Part shown: piece by piece, positions 35,658 through 44,202 of the stretch
Numbering within the stretch: position 1 is the stretch's first letter
Layout of the letters: every line of letters starts with the position of its first letter
Source of the DNA: Streptomyces spongiicola
GTDB lineage: Bacteria > Actinomycetota > Actinomycetes > Streptomycetales > Streptomycetaceae
Length of the DNA stretch: 64,000 bases
Direction of reading: 5' to 3'
NCBI RefSeq assembly: GCF_003122365.1
Contig: NZ_CP029254.1
Coordinates: 124,001 to 188,000 of the forward strand
Made by a program: the position numbers and the translations under genes
The notes under the pieces: model-generated
Databases searched by the model: none
What the model was told of the DNA's origin: nothing
The model's input: the letters and a program-made list of their open reading frames with translations, nothing else

Positions 35658-36530
35658 ATGGAACTGCGGCACGAGTTCACCGTCCCGGTGCCGGTCGAGG
35701 AGGCCTGGAGGGCGCTCCTCGACATCGAGCGGGTGGCGCCCTGCCTGCCCGGTACGACCGTTCAGGAGTTCGACGGCGAGAAGATCACCGGGACGGTGAA
35801 GGTCAAGGTGGGGCCGGTCACACTGACGTACCGGGGAACCGCCGTCTTCGAGGAGCGGGACACGGCGGCGCACCGGATGATCCTGAAGGCGAGCGGCAAG
35901 GAGGTGCGGGGGCAGGGCACGGCGCGGGCGACCGTCACGGCCGGGCTCAGCGCCTCCGGCGCGGGGACGACCGTGTCCGTGCTCACCGACTTCGCGGTGA
36001 CCGGGCGGCCGGCCCAGATCGGGCGGGGTGTGCTGGCCGAGGTCGGCGGGAAGCTGGTGGACCGGTTCGCGGACTGCCTGTCCGGGCAGCTCGCCGGGGC
36101 GCCGGACGGCGGGGGCGCGGCAGCGGGGACGGGAGGACGGGGGGAACCGGGAGAGCCGAGCGGGGCCGCCGGAGGAGAGCCGAGCGGGGCCGCCGGAAAG
36201 GACGGGACGGGCACGGGCACGGGCACGGAGGCGGAGACGAAGACGGAGACGGAGACGGAGACGGAGACGTCCGCTGTAACGGGAACCGCGGGGTCGGCGG
36301 GAAGCACGTCGGGTCTGGCGGAGCCCCGGGCCCCGGCCGCACCCGCCGTATCCGCCGCGCGTGCGGAGCCCGGTCCGGCCGGGGCCGCGGAGCCCATCGA
36401 CCTGCTGCGGACCGCGGGTCTGCCGGTCACCAGGCGGATCGTCCCGTGGGTGCTCGCCGCGGCAGCCGTCGGTGCCGTGGCGGCCGCGGCGGCCGCGGCG
36501 GCCGCGGCAGTTCGGCGCCTGCGGCGCTGA
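35658..36530 (+). CDS. coxG: CoxG-like SRPBCC protein with C-terminal membrane anchor
   Basis: 290 residues. N-terminal SRPBCC/CoxG domain (about 1-150: EAWRALLDIERVAPCLPG, GKLVDRFADCLSGQL). A low-complexity linker with a Glu-Thr run follows (residues about 150-255). A C-terminal Ala-rich hydrophobic segment (WVLAAAAVGAVAAAAAA) ends in RRLRR. In Oligotropha CoxG helps recruit the dehydrogenase to the membrane; the tail here fits the same role. Last gene of the operon, 18 bases after xdhC. Confidence 0.9.
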   Translation: MELRHEFTVPVPVEEAWRALLDIERVAPCLPGTTVQEFDGEKITGTVKVKVGPVTLTYRGTAVFEERDTAAHRMILKASGKEVRGQGTARATVTAGLSASGAGTTVSVLTDFAVTGRPAQIGRGVLAEVGGKLVDRFADCLSGQLAGAPDGGGAAAGTGGRGEPGEPSGAAGGEPSGAAGKDGTGTGTGTEAETKTETETETETSAVTGTAGSAGSTSGLAEPRAPAAPAVSAARAEPGPAGAAEPIDLLRTAGLPVTRRIVPWVLAAAAVGAVAAAAAAAAAAVRRLRR

Positions 36531-36721
36531 CCGTCGGTGCGTCCCGGTCACAGGCGGGGATGGGAGCGGCGAGATCCCAGGTGGTGAGCCGCCTGCGGCC
36601 GGCACCGGCCCCAGGGGCTGCCGGGTCGCATCTGCACCCACCATGTCCGGGGTTTCCTGTCCCGACCCGGGCGCTGACGGCCCGTCCGGGCGATTCCCTG
36701 ATTCCCTCCGGCAGCCCGGGT

Positions 36722-36757
36722 TTGACAAAACCGTTTGCCATGACGGCACATGGATCC
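36722..36757 (+). promoter_or_regulatory. Candidate promoter/operator before the XRE-cupin gene
   Basis: TTTGACAAAACCGTTTGCC stands out in GC-rich DNA. It holds a TTGACA -35-like hexamer (36722-36727) and CAAA/TTTG half-sites. No convincing -10 was found, so it may instead be an autoregulatory operator. Confidence 0.35.
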
Positions 36758-37351
36758 ATGACGGAAGACGATTTCGGCGAGGTGCTGACGGCCGTGGGGC
36801 CTCGGTTGCGGGCCCTGCGGCAGGCGCGCGGCAGCACGCTCGCCCAGATCGCCGAGACGACCGGGATCTCGCTGAGCACGCTGTCGCGGCTGGAGTCCGG
36901 CGGACGCAAGCCCACGCTCGAACTGCTGCTGCCACTGGCCCGGGCGTACGGCGTGCCGCTGGACGAACTGGTCGGCGCCCCGGCCGTCGGGGACGCCCGC
37001 ATCCGGCAGCGCCCCTTCACCCGGAACGGGCAGACGTACGTACCGCTGACGCGGTACCTCGGGGGCATGCACGCCTACAAGCACATCGTGCCGCCGCGTA
37101 CGAAGAACAAGGGCGTGCGTCCGGAGCAGAAGGTGCACGAGGGCTACGAATGGCTGTACGTCCTCACCGGGCGGCTGTGGGTGGCGCTCGGCGAACACGA
37201 CCTGGTCCTGGGCGCGGGTGAGGCCGCGGAGTTCGACACCCGCACCCCGCACGGCTTCGCCAACGCCGGTGACCGGCCGGTGGAGTTCCTGTCCCTGTTC
37301 GGGCCCCAGGGCGAGCGGATGCACGTACGGGCACGCCCGTCCTCGGACTGA
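36758..37351 (+). CDS. XRE-family regulator with C-terminal cupin domain
   Basis: 197 residues from ATG 36758; ATG 36740 adds six residues. HTH_XRE (about 15-70: LAQIAETTGISLSTLSRLES) joined to a cupin sensor domain (HEGYEWLYVLTGRLWVALGE, TPHGFANAGDRPVEFLSLFG). Such proteins sense a small ligand and control redox, amino-acid or drug-response genes. It is 230 bases past coxG in the same direction and could regulate that operon or itself. Confidence 0.92.
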   Translation: MTEDDFGEVLTAVGPRLRALRQARGSTLAQIAETTGISLSTLSRLESGGRKPTLELLLPLARAYGVPLDELVGAPAVGDARIRQRPFTRNGQTYVPLTRYLGGMHAYKHIVPPRTKNKGVRPEQKVHEGYEWLYVLTGRLWVALGEHDLVLGAGEAAEFDTRTPHGFANAGDRPVEFLSLFGPQGERMHVRARPSSD

Positions 37352-37535
37352 CCGGCCCGCCCGGGAAGCCGCCCGCCCGGGGCGTCGCGGAGGCATCGCG
37401 TCCGCCTCGTCGGCAAACTGGCCAGGTACCCCCTGGGCACTGCCCAGCCTACCGGTCGGCACCCCTGTTGAGCAGGCAAAGTACTGCTACGGCCGCCCTC
37501 GATCGTTCGGCCCGCAGATGACCCTGGCGGACGTT

Positions 37536-38345
37536 CTACCGGGCGCGCTGCTGCGCTGCCAGTACCGGAATCGCCGCGATCTCCTCGGCCGTCAGGTCAT
37601 CCCAGACCAAGCCGGGCGGACGCCTGCGGTTGGTACAGCGGATCACCTCGTCGGGCGTGACGATGTAGTCCACCGAGAAGTCGTGCTCCGTCTCCGGGAT
37701 TTCATCCTCGAGCACCTGGAGCGCATGGACGGGCGCGACGATAACGGTCGACGCAGTGACAAGGCCGGCCTCGACAAGGAGCGCCACTTCAAGGTCGGAG
37801 TACCCAGCGCCCTTGCCGATGCGGGCTCCGGAACGGTTCACCGCGACGCTGCCGCAGACGACTGTGTCGATCGGGCGCATCGCCTCCACGCCGATCCGCC
37901 GGGCCACCTGAGCCGCCCCCTTCTTCTCGGCGGCTTCACCGGCAGGAACGGTCAGCGTCTCGGGGTCGAGCAGGAAGAACGGTTCGAGACCGGCCATCCT
38001 CGGCACCGCCGTGTAGAGGAGCCTTCCGTCTTCCAGGGCGCGCGTCCGGGTGGGGAGCTGCGCCCGGTCGGGGTCGGCCTTGATCCTGGTCGCCTGCTGC
38101 CACTCGTCCAGTCCAGCCAGACGCTCCGCAGTGGCCGGCGTTCCGTAGAAACCGGGGATCTTCCCGTACGAATCCGCAGGGGCACCACCGCCGTCGATGA
38201 GGCGACGCCACGCCCTCTCGCGCACAGCCTGCTTAGCCTGGTCGATGTCAGTCAAGCGCCACCCGTTCCAGATCGCCGCCATCAGGGCGAACAGCCGGTC
38301 GTCGATCTCCTGTGCCCACGGTTCCCGGTCGGCGGAGTTCGCCAC
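37536..38345 (-). CDS. 5-formyltetrahydrofolate cyclo-ligase family protein
   Basis: Up to 269 residues. Conserved parts: QAKQAVRERAWRRL, VKADPDRAQLPTR-like IKADPDRAQLPTR, LVCGSVAVNRSGARIGKGAGYSDLE and ETEHDFSVDYIVTPDEVI. The family converts 5-formyl-THF to 5,10-methenyl-THF with ATP. GTG 38345 is the longest start; homologues as I recall begin near TDIDQAKQ, which would put a TTG start at 38255 (GAACGGGTGG before it). Codon third positions include more A/T than neighbours, in line with the lower-GC island it lies in. It ends abruptly against a truncated gene on the other strand. Confidence 0.82.
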   Translation of the reverse strand: MANSADREPWAQEIDDRLFALMAAIWNGWRLTDIDQAKQAVRERAWRRLIDGGGAPADSYGKIPGFYGTPATAERLAGLDEWQQATRIKADPDRAQLPTRTRALEDGRLLYTAVPRMAGLEPFFLLDPETLTVPAGEAAEKKGAAQVARRIGVEAMRPIDTVVCGSVAVNRSGARIGKGAGYSDLEVALLVEAGLVTASTVIVAPVHALQVLEDEIPETEHDFSVDYIVTPDEVIRCTNRRRPPGLVWDDLTAEEIAAIPVLAAQQRAR

Positions 38346-38346
38346 C

Positions 38347-38751
38347 GCCCTCGACTACTACCGCGACGCCGGGAAGCAGTACGTCAAGCACGAGTGGCGA
38401 TTGACGGTTGAAGCCCTCCGCCAGACCCTCGCGGCGCTCGTCGGCAGGAAGGCCGACGACGAAGACGAGGCAGCGGACGCAACAGCAGCGGCCGAGGCAC
38501 TCCGCGAGGAGTCGATGAACACGGCTGTCGGCTACCCGGCGCGTGCCGAACAAGTACGGCTCGCCCTCAAGTTCATGTGCGATCTGGGCGCACCAGAGGT
38601 TGCCGGTACGGAGAAGTCCAACGCGTACTCAGCCCTCTTGATGGTCGGCGGCCTGTTGCACAGCCGGCAAGCGGTGAGGTCGCGGATACCGCCGCAGGCT
38701 TCCGCCGAGAAGACCGAGGCGACCCAGGCTGCGCCGGCCACGACGGCATGA
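38347..38751 (+). pseudogene. 5'-truncated gene of unknown function in the low-GC island
   Basis: The plus frame ALDYYRDAGKQYVKHEWRL... to SALLMVGGLLHSRQ and beyond shows natural composition and codon use but has no start. It seems to begin at the border with the cyclo-ligase gene near 38346. A hairpin typical of terminators follows the stop by 17 bases. I do not recognise the protein. It may be the 3' end of a gene carried in by a mobile element and cut during rearrangement. Confidence 0.5.
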
Positions 38752-38767
38752 ACCCGCAGACCTACGA

Positions 38768-38801
38768 CGCCCCGCAGCCGATGGTGACTGCGGGGGCGTT
38801 T
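38768..38801 (+). terminator. Rho-independent-like terminator
   Basis: Arms CGCCCCGCAG (38768-38777) and CTGCGGGGGCG (38788-38798, one extra G) enclose a 10-base loop and are followed by TTTCC. Positioned directly after the truncated gene. Confidence 0.65.
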
Positions 38802-38910
38802 CCGTGGACGGGCTGTGGCGGCATGAAGACGGTTCAGGCTGCGTAGACCTCGATGCATACCGCGCGATCACCGTGGTTGACGACGTACAGGATTGAGCTG
38901 AGATGGTGTC

Positions 38911-39185
38911 TCACGTGGTGAGTTTCGCGAGCTTCTTGTAGCAGGCGAGGGCGGCTGCGAGGCCGAGGAAAGCGAGGAAGTGGGAGCCCTTTCGCTCATA
39001 CCGAACGGTGAGCCGGCGGTAGCCGAACAGCCAGGCGATCGACCGCTCGATCTTCCAGCGGCGCCGGCCAAGCCGCTCGCCGGACTCGATGCCCGGCCCT
39101 GCGATACGCGGGACGAGTCCTCACTCACGCAGCCAGGACAGGACTCGTCCGCCGACGGCGCCGCCCCGATCGCCGGCAGGGAGGT
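38911..39185 (-). pseudogene. IS5-family transposase remnant (C-terminal part)
   Basis: The minus strand from 39120 encodes GLVPRIAGPGIESGERLG, RRRWKIERSIAWLFGYRRL and ERKGSHFLAFLGLAAALACY, ending KKLAKLTT and TGA. This is the DDE transposase C-terminus of IS5-group elements (RWKIERS/W..Y.RL motif with the catalytic Glu). Just upstream an in-frame TGA (39123-39121) interrupts GDRGGAVGGRVLSWLRE, which still fits the same family. Upstream of about 39185 similarity stops. No terminal inverted repeats were identified, so the element is dead. Confidence 0.8.
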
Positions 39186-39666
39186 GACGGCCGCCGGAAG
39201 AGGTGGCGGCCGCTGGAGGAGGGGTGACGGCCGCCCATCCCGGCAGCGCCGCCGGCTTCCACCGCATCGGCCCGCGTGCCGGTCCGGCGGCCGACGGTCG
39301 CGGCACCCGGCACCCGGCACCCGGCACCCGGCGACCGCCCTCCGGCCGTCGGCCCGGCATCGGCTCCGGGGGCGGGGGCAGTGGCGGGGGCGGTGTTCGA
39401 GCCATACTCAAAGATGGTTTATCGTTCACCTAGGCGTGGCCGCAGACCGCACCACCGGTGACGGTGCGCCCGCCCGCGTACGGCCCCGGCCGGCTTCCCC
39501 CGGCCGGCCGGGGTCCACTCCCCTCCGCTCGCCGCCTACCCGGCCGCTCCCCGCGCCGCACGGCGGTCGTCTCCGCGGCCCACGCCCGGCCGTTCGCCGC
39601 GCGTCCGGCCGCTCCCGGCGGTTCCCCCCTCTCCCCCCTCTCCCCCCTCTTCCCGCGCTCCGCGCC
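39186..39666. other. Non-coding gap with polypyrimidine tract
   Basis: Repeats of GGCACCC (39300-39330). A relatively AT-rich patch at 39404-39432 (ACTCAAAGATGGTTTATCG) could be a promoter of unknown direction. A 9-base CTCCCCCCT unit repeats three times at 39623-39652, forming a polypyrimidine tract just beyond the ligase stop. No gene seen. Confidence 0.5.
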
Positions 39667-41223
39667 TCACTCCCCCGACGGAGCCGCGACGGGCGTGGCG
39701 GCGAGGACGGTCTCGACCGTGTCGGCCTGCGCCGCCGGTTTGTCGGGACGGTGGCGCAGAACGCGGGCGAACCGCAGTGCGACACCGGCCGGGTAGCGCG
39801 AAGAGCGCTGCAGACCGTCGTAGGCGATCTCGACGACGAGTTCCGGCCGCACCCGCACCCGGAAGCCGTCGTCCTCCACGGCGAGCTCCCGCAGCCGCTC
39901 CGTCTGCCAGCGGAGCATCTCGTCGGTGAGGCCCTTGAAGGTCTTGCCGAGCATGGCGAACCCCCCGTCGGCGGCCCGCGCGCCCAGGTGGAGGTTGGAC
40001 AGCGTTCCCGTACGGCGGCCGTGGCCCCACTCGGCGGCGAGTACGACCAGGTCGAGCGTGTGCACGGGCTTCACCTTGAGCCAGGAGCGGCCGCGGCGCC
40101 CCGCCGAGTACGGCGCGTCCAGGGCCTTGACCATCACCCCCTCGTGGCCGCGGCCGAGGGTGGCGGCCAGGAAGTCCTCGGCACCCGCGAGCCCGGCGGG
40201 GGACGCGGGGTCCTCGACGACGAACCTCCGCACCCGCATGGGCCGCGGAACCAGCGCGGCGAGTTCGGCGTGCCGCTCGCGCCCCGGCAGATCGAGCACG
40301 TCCCTCCCCTCGAGCGCGAGGATGTCGAAGAAGACCGGCGACAGCGGAACCGCCGCCGTGGCCGCGGCCACATCCGCCCGGGAGCCGACGCGTGCGGCGG
40401 TGTCCTGGAACGGCAGGGGCCGGCCCGCCGGATCGAGGGCGATCACCTCGCCGTCGAGGATGAAGCGGTCCGCCGGCAGTTCGCGCACCGCCTCGACCAC
40501 GTCCGGCAGCCTGGCCGTGATGTCGTCGAGGGACCGCGTGTGGACACGGACGTCCTCGGCCGAGCGATGGACCTGAATGCGGACCCCGTCCAGCTTCTCC
40601 TCGACGGAGCAGGCGCCCAGGGCCCGTACCGCGTCGGCCACCGAGGCCGAGGTGCGGGCCAGCATGGGCTGCACGGGGCGGCCCACCCGCAGCCGGAAGG
40701 ACGAGAGCGCCGCGGGGCCTTCCGCGAGGACCGCTTCCGCCACCCGGGGGAGTGAACCGTCGAGCATCACCGCCCTCCGGACCTCGGCGGACGGCGCACC
40801 CGCGGCCCTGGCTACGCCCTCGAGCGCCACGGCGTCCAGCGCGCCCTGGCGCACTTCGCCGGTCAGCAGACGCACCAGGAAATCCTGTTCGGGGCCGGTC
40901 GCGGCGGCCATCAGCCCGCCCACGAGCCTCCTGCGTTCGGCCTGGGCACCCGTCCCGCCGACCCGGGCGAGCGCCGTGAACGCAGCATCGGTCTCGGCGA
41001 CGGTCAGGACGGGCGCCCCGGCCGGCTCGGGCCGGTGCCCGAGGACGTTCCGGCCGACGCCGAGCCGCCCCTGAGGGATCCGTCCGGCCAGATAGGAGAT
41101 GACGAGCGCGGCCTCCTGCGGCCGGGCGTCTCGGAACAGGGACGCCAGCGCTTCGGTCTTCCGGGTGCGGGAAGGCTCGGCAGCGATCTGCCGGGACACA
41201 TCGGCGAGGCGGGCCAGCAGCAT
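39667..41223 (-). CDS. ATP-dependent DNA ligase
   Basis: 518 residues. Helical N-terminal DNA-binding domain (about 1-190), adenylation domain with motif I EEKLDGVR (Lys210), motif III FILDGEVIALD, motif IV GHEGVMVKAL, motif V RSWLKVKPVHTLDLVVLAA, then an OB-fold (VEIAYDGLQRSSRYPAG). Length and layout match the LigB-type actinomycete ligases, distinct from LigD. Probably a repair ligase. Flanked by non-coding DNA; likely monocistronic. Confidence 0.95.
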   Translation of the reverse strand: MLLARLADVSRQIAAEPSRTRKTEALASLFRDARPQEAALVISYLAGRIPQGRLGVGRNVLGHRPEPAGAPVLTVAETDAAFTALARVGGTGAQAERRRLVGGLMAAATGPEQDFLVRLLTGEVRQGALDAVALEGVARAAGAPSAEVRRAVMLDGSLPRVAEAVLAEGPAALSSFRLRVGRPVQPMLARTSASVADAVRALGACSVEEKLDGVRIQVHRSAEDVRVHTRSLDDITARLPDVVEAVRELPADRFILDGEVIALDPAGRPLPFQDTAARVGSRADVAAATAAVPLSPVFFDILALEGRDVLDLPGRERHAELAALVPRPMRVRRFVVEDPASPAGLAGAEDFLAATLGRGHEGVMVKALDAPYSAGRRGRSWLKVKPVHTLDLVVLAAEWGHGRRTGTLSNLHLGARAADGGFAMLGKTFKGLTDEMLRWQTERLRELAVEDDGFRVRVRPELVVEIAYDGLQRSSRYPAGVALRFARVLRHRPDKPAAQADTVETVLAATPVAAPSGE

Positions 41224-41846
41224 GCGGCCATCGTGCCCGGCGGGGCCCCGTTCCGCACTCCGGTGCACCCGGCACCGGAGAGGGCGGCGGGACCGGCAGG
41301 GGGGGGCGGCCGGGGCGGCGCGACCAGCAGGGGACGGCCGGGCTTCTTCGGCGGCGGGTGCGGGGCTGACTATCCGTGTCCCGGCCGGCCACTACCCCGA
41401 CGCCGCCCAGGCCCGCCCAGGCCCAGGCCCCCGACGCCGGCCCAGGCCCCCGACGCGGCGATCGGCCGTCGGCGGCAGGTGCGGGCACTGCCCGCTACTC
41501 GGCCTGGTACGACCGGGCTCGCCGGCTCCGTCCATCCGGTCGGCGGCACCGGCCATCCGGTCGCCGGCACCGGCCATCCGGTCGCCGGCACCGGCCATCC
41601 GGTCGGCGGCTCCGGCCGGACGCGCGGCAGCCGGCCCCGTACCGCAGCTCCCCTCGTCTGCCACCGCCCCGCCACAGCACCACCCGTACCGGAGGCATCA
41701 GCGGAACCACCCGCACCCGCAGCACCGCCGGAAGTGCTCCAAGGCCCCGGAAGCTCTTCGCGCGATTGCCCCAGAGTCTCCCCTTCTTCACTCAACTCCC
41801 TTACTCTGCCGTGGGTTTGCACCGCTCCCGACACAGGCAGGGGACC
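41224..41846. other. Divergent spacer with 21-bp tandem repeat
   Basis: Four copies of a 21-bp unit beginning CATCCGGTCGCCGGCACCGG at 41533, 41554, 41575 and 41596. A lower-GC stretch (41750-41820, CTTCTTCACTCAACTCCCTTACT) precedes the PI-PLC gene and is the likely promoter area. No gene seen. Confidence 0.6.
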
Positions 41847-42935
41847 ATGGGGAAGCTCTCGCGCACGGCTGCGGCATCAGTCTCCGCCGCCGCACTGGGT
41901 GTGGCGCTCGTACCGGCACAGGCGCCCGCGGTCGCCGCGCCCGGCAACGAGGCGGCGGCACCGGCGTACTCGTCGACGACCTCCGTCGGCGTCCACAACG
42001 CCTATGAGAAGGCCAAGTACCGCTACTTCGCGGACGCCCTGGACTCGGGTGCGGGAATGCTCGAGATCGACGTGTGGACCAATGTGTTCGGCAGATCCTT
42101 CCGGGTCGCCCACGACAACCCGGTGGGCAACGACAACAACTGCGTGAACGCCTCGACGGCCGCCGAGCTGCGCAACAAGCCCCGCGACCGGGATCTCGGC
42201 GGCTGCCTCTCCGACATCCGCGCCTGGCACGACGCGAACCCCGGGCACCGGCCCGTCCTCCTCAAGGTGGAGATGAAGGACGGGTTCCAGAGCAAGCACG
42301 CCCGGGGCCCCGCCGCGCTCGACGCACTGCTCACCGCCCGGCTCGGCGACGCGCTGTTCCGGCCCGCCGACCTGGCCGCCGGCCATCCGGACCTCGACAC
42401 CGCGGTACGGGCCCGCGGGTGGCCTTCCCGCACAGACCTGGCGGGGAAGTTCATCGTCGAACTCATCCCGGGCACGGTCGAGCAGGGGAACCCGTTCGAC
42501 ACGCTGTGGACCGACCGGGAGTACGCGACCCACCTGCGCAACCTCGCCGCTGCCGGCCGGCTGCCGGAGGCGTCGGCGTTCCCCGCCGTACTGGGCGCGC
42601 AGTCCGGCGACCCGCGCGGCCGCTACCAGGACGCCTCCCTCCGCCCGTGGTTCGTCGTCTTCGACGGATCCGCCTCCCAGTACGCGGGCGGCTCGATCGA
42701 CACCGCCTGGTACGACCGCAACCACTACCTCGTCCTGATGACGGGCGCCCACAGCGTGCCGCCCGCGATCGACGGCACCAGTCCTACGGAGGCACAGGCA
42801 CGCGACCGCGTCGCGCTGCTGGCAGGCCGGCACGCGAGCGTGGTCTCGTCGGACTGGTACACGCTGCCCTCGGTCCTGTCGAGCGTGGTGCCCCGGGGAA
42901 CCGCCGACGGCACAACCGCCCCGTCCCAGCGGTAG
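41847..42935 (+). CDS. Secreted Ca2+-dependent phosphatidylinositol-specific phospholipase C
   Basis: 362 residues with a signal peptide (KLSR start, Ala/Val core, cleavage near AVAA-PG, residue about 31). The catalytic His pair is visible: SVGVHNAYEK (His50) and FRVAHDNPVG; the Ca ligands lie in MLEIDVW and LLKVEMKDG. This is the Ca-dependent PI-PLC family described from Streptomyces (SaPLC1 type), which cleaves phosphatidylinositol by a distinctive cyclic intermediate. GGCAGGGGACC precedes the ATG. Confidence 0.9.
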   Translation: MGKLSRTAAASVSAAALGVALVPAQAPAVAAPGNEAAAPAYSSTTSVGVHNAYEKAKYRYFADALDSGAGMLEIDVWTNVFGRSFRVAHDNPVGNDNNCVNASTAAELRNKPRDRDLGGCLSDIRAWHDANPGHRPVLLKVEMKDGFQSKHARGPAALDALLTARLGDALFRPADLAAGHPDLDTAVRARGWPSRTDLAGKFIVELIPGTVEQGNPFDTLWTDREYATHLRNLAAAGRLPEASAFPAVLGAQSGDPRGRYQDASLRPWFVVFDGSASQYAGGSIDTAWYDRNHYLVLMTGAHSVPPAIDGTSPTEAQARDRVALLAGRHASVVSSDWYTLPSVLSSVVPRGTADGTTAPSQR

Positions 42936-43365
42936 AACGGGACGGAGCTGTCTCCCGGCGCACCGGGCGGAGCACGACGCCGACCGGTGCGCTCCCCTGA
43001 TGCCCCGTGTGCGCCGTCCGCCCGCGCAGGGCCCCGCCGGGTGTGGTGAGTTGTCAGCGTCCGCCCGGGACGCGCCGTCCGCCCGCGCAGGGCCCCGCCC
43101 GACCTGACGGCGCCCTGCGCGGGCGGGCCGTCACGAGTGCCCCGTCTCATGCCCGGCGAGCGGTTGGCCCGGGTCGCGGGGCGGGGCGGGGCGGAAGGTG
43201 CCGTTCGGCCCGGCCCCGGGCCCGGGGCGGGGCCGCCGCCCAGCCGGAAGCCGACGGCCGATGGCCGATGGCGAACGGCGAACGCCGAACGGCGAACGCC
43301 GAACAGTGAGACCGGGTGAGACCGGGAAGGCGTTGGAGACACGGCCCGACAGGGCGGTGGACGTC
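42936..43365. other. Convergent spacer with strong hairpin and repeats
   Basis: Between the ends of the PI-PLC gene and the leftward roadblock gene. Holds the 15-bp-stem hairpin (43079-43126), an extra copy of its left arm at 43018-43032, and GCGAACGGCGAACGCC-type repeats (43253-43325). No gene seen. Confidence 0.6.
43079..43126. terminator. Bidirectional hairpin between convergent genes
   Basis: Perfect 15-bp arms CCGCCCGCGCAGGGC and GCCCTGCGCGGGCGG separated by 18 bases. No T-run, as usual in Streptomyces. Position between two converging stops fits termination of both. Confidence 0.65.
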
Positions 43366-43779
43366 TCAGAAGTCGGAGACCGTGACCCGGCCCGGCTGCC
43401 GCGCGGCCACCGTCAGATGCTCCCCCATCCGGTTCACCAGCAGCGTCATCTCGTAGGCCACCTGGCCGACATCGGCCTCCGCGGCGCTGAGCACGCACAG
43501 GCAACTGCCGTCCCCCGCCGCCGTGACGAAGAGCATCGCCTCGTCGAACTCCACCATGATCTGCCTCGCCCTGCCCGCCCGGAAGCGCCTGCCCGAACCC
43601 CGGGCGAGACTGTGCAGTCCGGAGGAGACGGCGGCGAGGTGCTCCGCGTCCTCACGGGCGAGTCCGCTGCTCGCACCGGTCACCAGGCCGTCGTTGGACA
43701 GCACGAGGGCGTGCCGTATGTACGAGATCCTCTTGGTCAGGTCGTCCAGGAGCCATTCGAGCCCCTTGTCCGCTGCCAT
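43366..43779 (-). CDS. Roadblock/LC7-domain protein (CvnB-like), orphan
   Basis: 137 residues; LC7 fold with GLEWLLDDLTKRISYIRHALVLSNDG and REDAEHLAAVSSGLHSLARG, as in conservon CvnB proteins. GGGGAGGAACGTC precedes the ATG at 43779. It resembles the CvnB encoded at 51.7 kb (shared REDAEHLAAVSSG, CLCVL/CLAVL). Downstream of an orphan small GTPase by 423 bases, without CvnA or CvnC partners here. Likely modulates the GTPase. Confidence 0.9.
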   Translation of the reverse strand: MAADKGLEWLLDDLTKRISYIRHALVLSNDGLVTGASSGLAREDAEHLAAVSSGLHSLARGSGRRFRAGRARQIMVEFDEAMLFVTAAGDGSCLCVLSAAEADVGQVAYEMTLLVNRMGEHLTVAARQPGRVTVSDF

Positions 43780-44202
43780 GACGTTCCTCCCCGTGCGCGT
43801 GTCTGTTCGCGTTCCCCCGTGTCGCGGGTAAGCCTTGCGCACCGTCCCCCTCCCGGCAAGGAGTCATGGCGGGCGCACGGCAGCGAGGAGTCGGCTCTCC
43901 CCCACCGCGGGTCGCGCCCCAGGTCGCACCCCCTGGCGGGAAGGCTGTCGCAGGGCGGGGCTCAGGACGGATCTCAGGACGGGTCTCAGGACGGATCTGG
44001 GACGAGTGGCGGGCCCTCCCGTCCGACGGCACCCGCACCGCGAACGCGTCGACGGTCCGGGCGCACGGCGCACGGCGGACGGCGGACGGCGGAGGCAGAG
44101 GCAGACATCAGACGTCGGAGGCAGACGGCGGACCGGTCGCCGCGCCTCGCCGGGTACCCGCTCGCCGCTCCGGGCGGCCCTCACCCCGTCCTCGTGCCGC
44201 CC
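43780..44202. other. Spacer between roadblock and GTPase genes
   Basis: Three 12-bp units CTCAGGACGGAT at 43959-43994 and GCGGACGGCGGACG-type repeats at 44060-44110. The distance makes an own promoter for the roadblock gene likely. Confidence 0.5.

Noticed and set aside
34002..36935. 977-codon minus-strand frame over coxE, xdhC and coxG
   Set aside because: Antisense shadow of three recognised genes; contains repeat-derived low-complexity sequence only.
37400..37535. tRNA or attachment site at the left border of the low-GC island
   Set aside because: No cloverleaf or TTCGAATC-type T-loop and no direct repeat shared with the right border could be found by eye.
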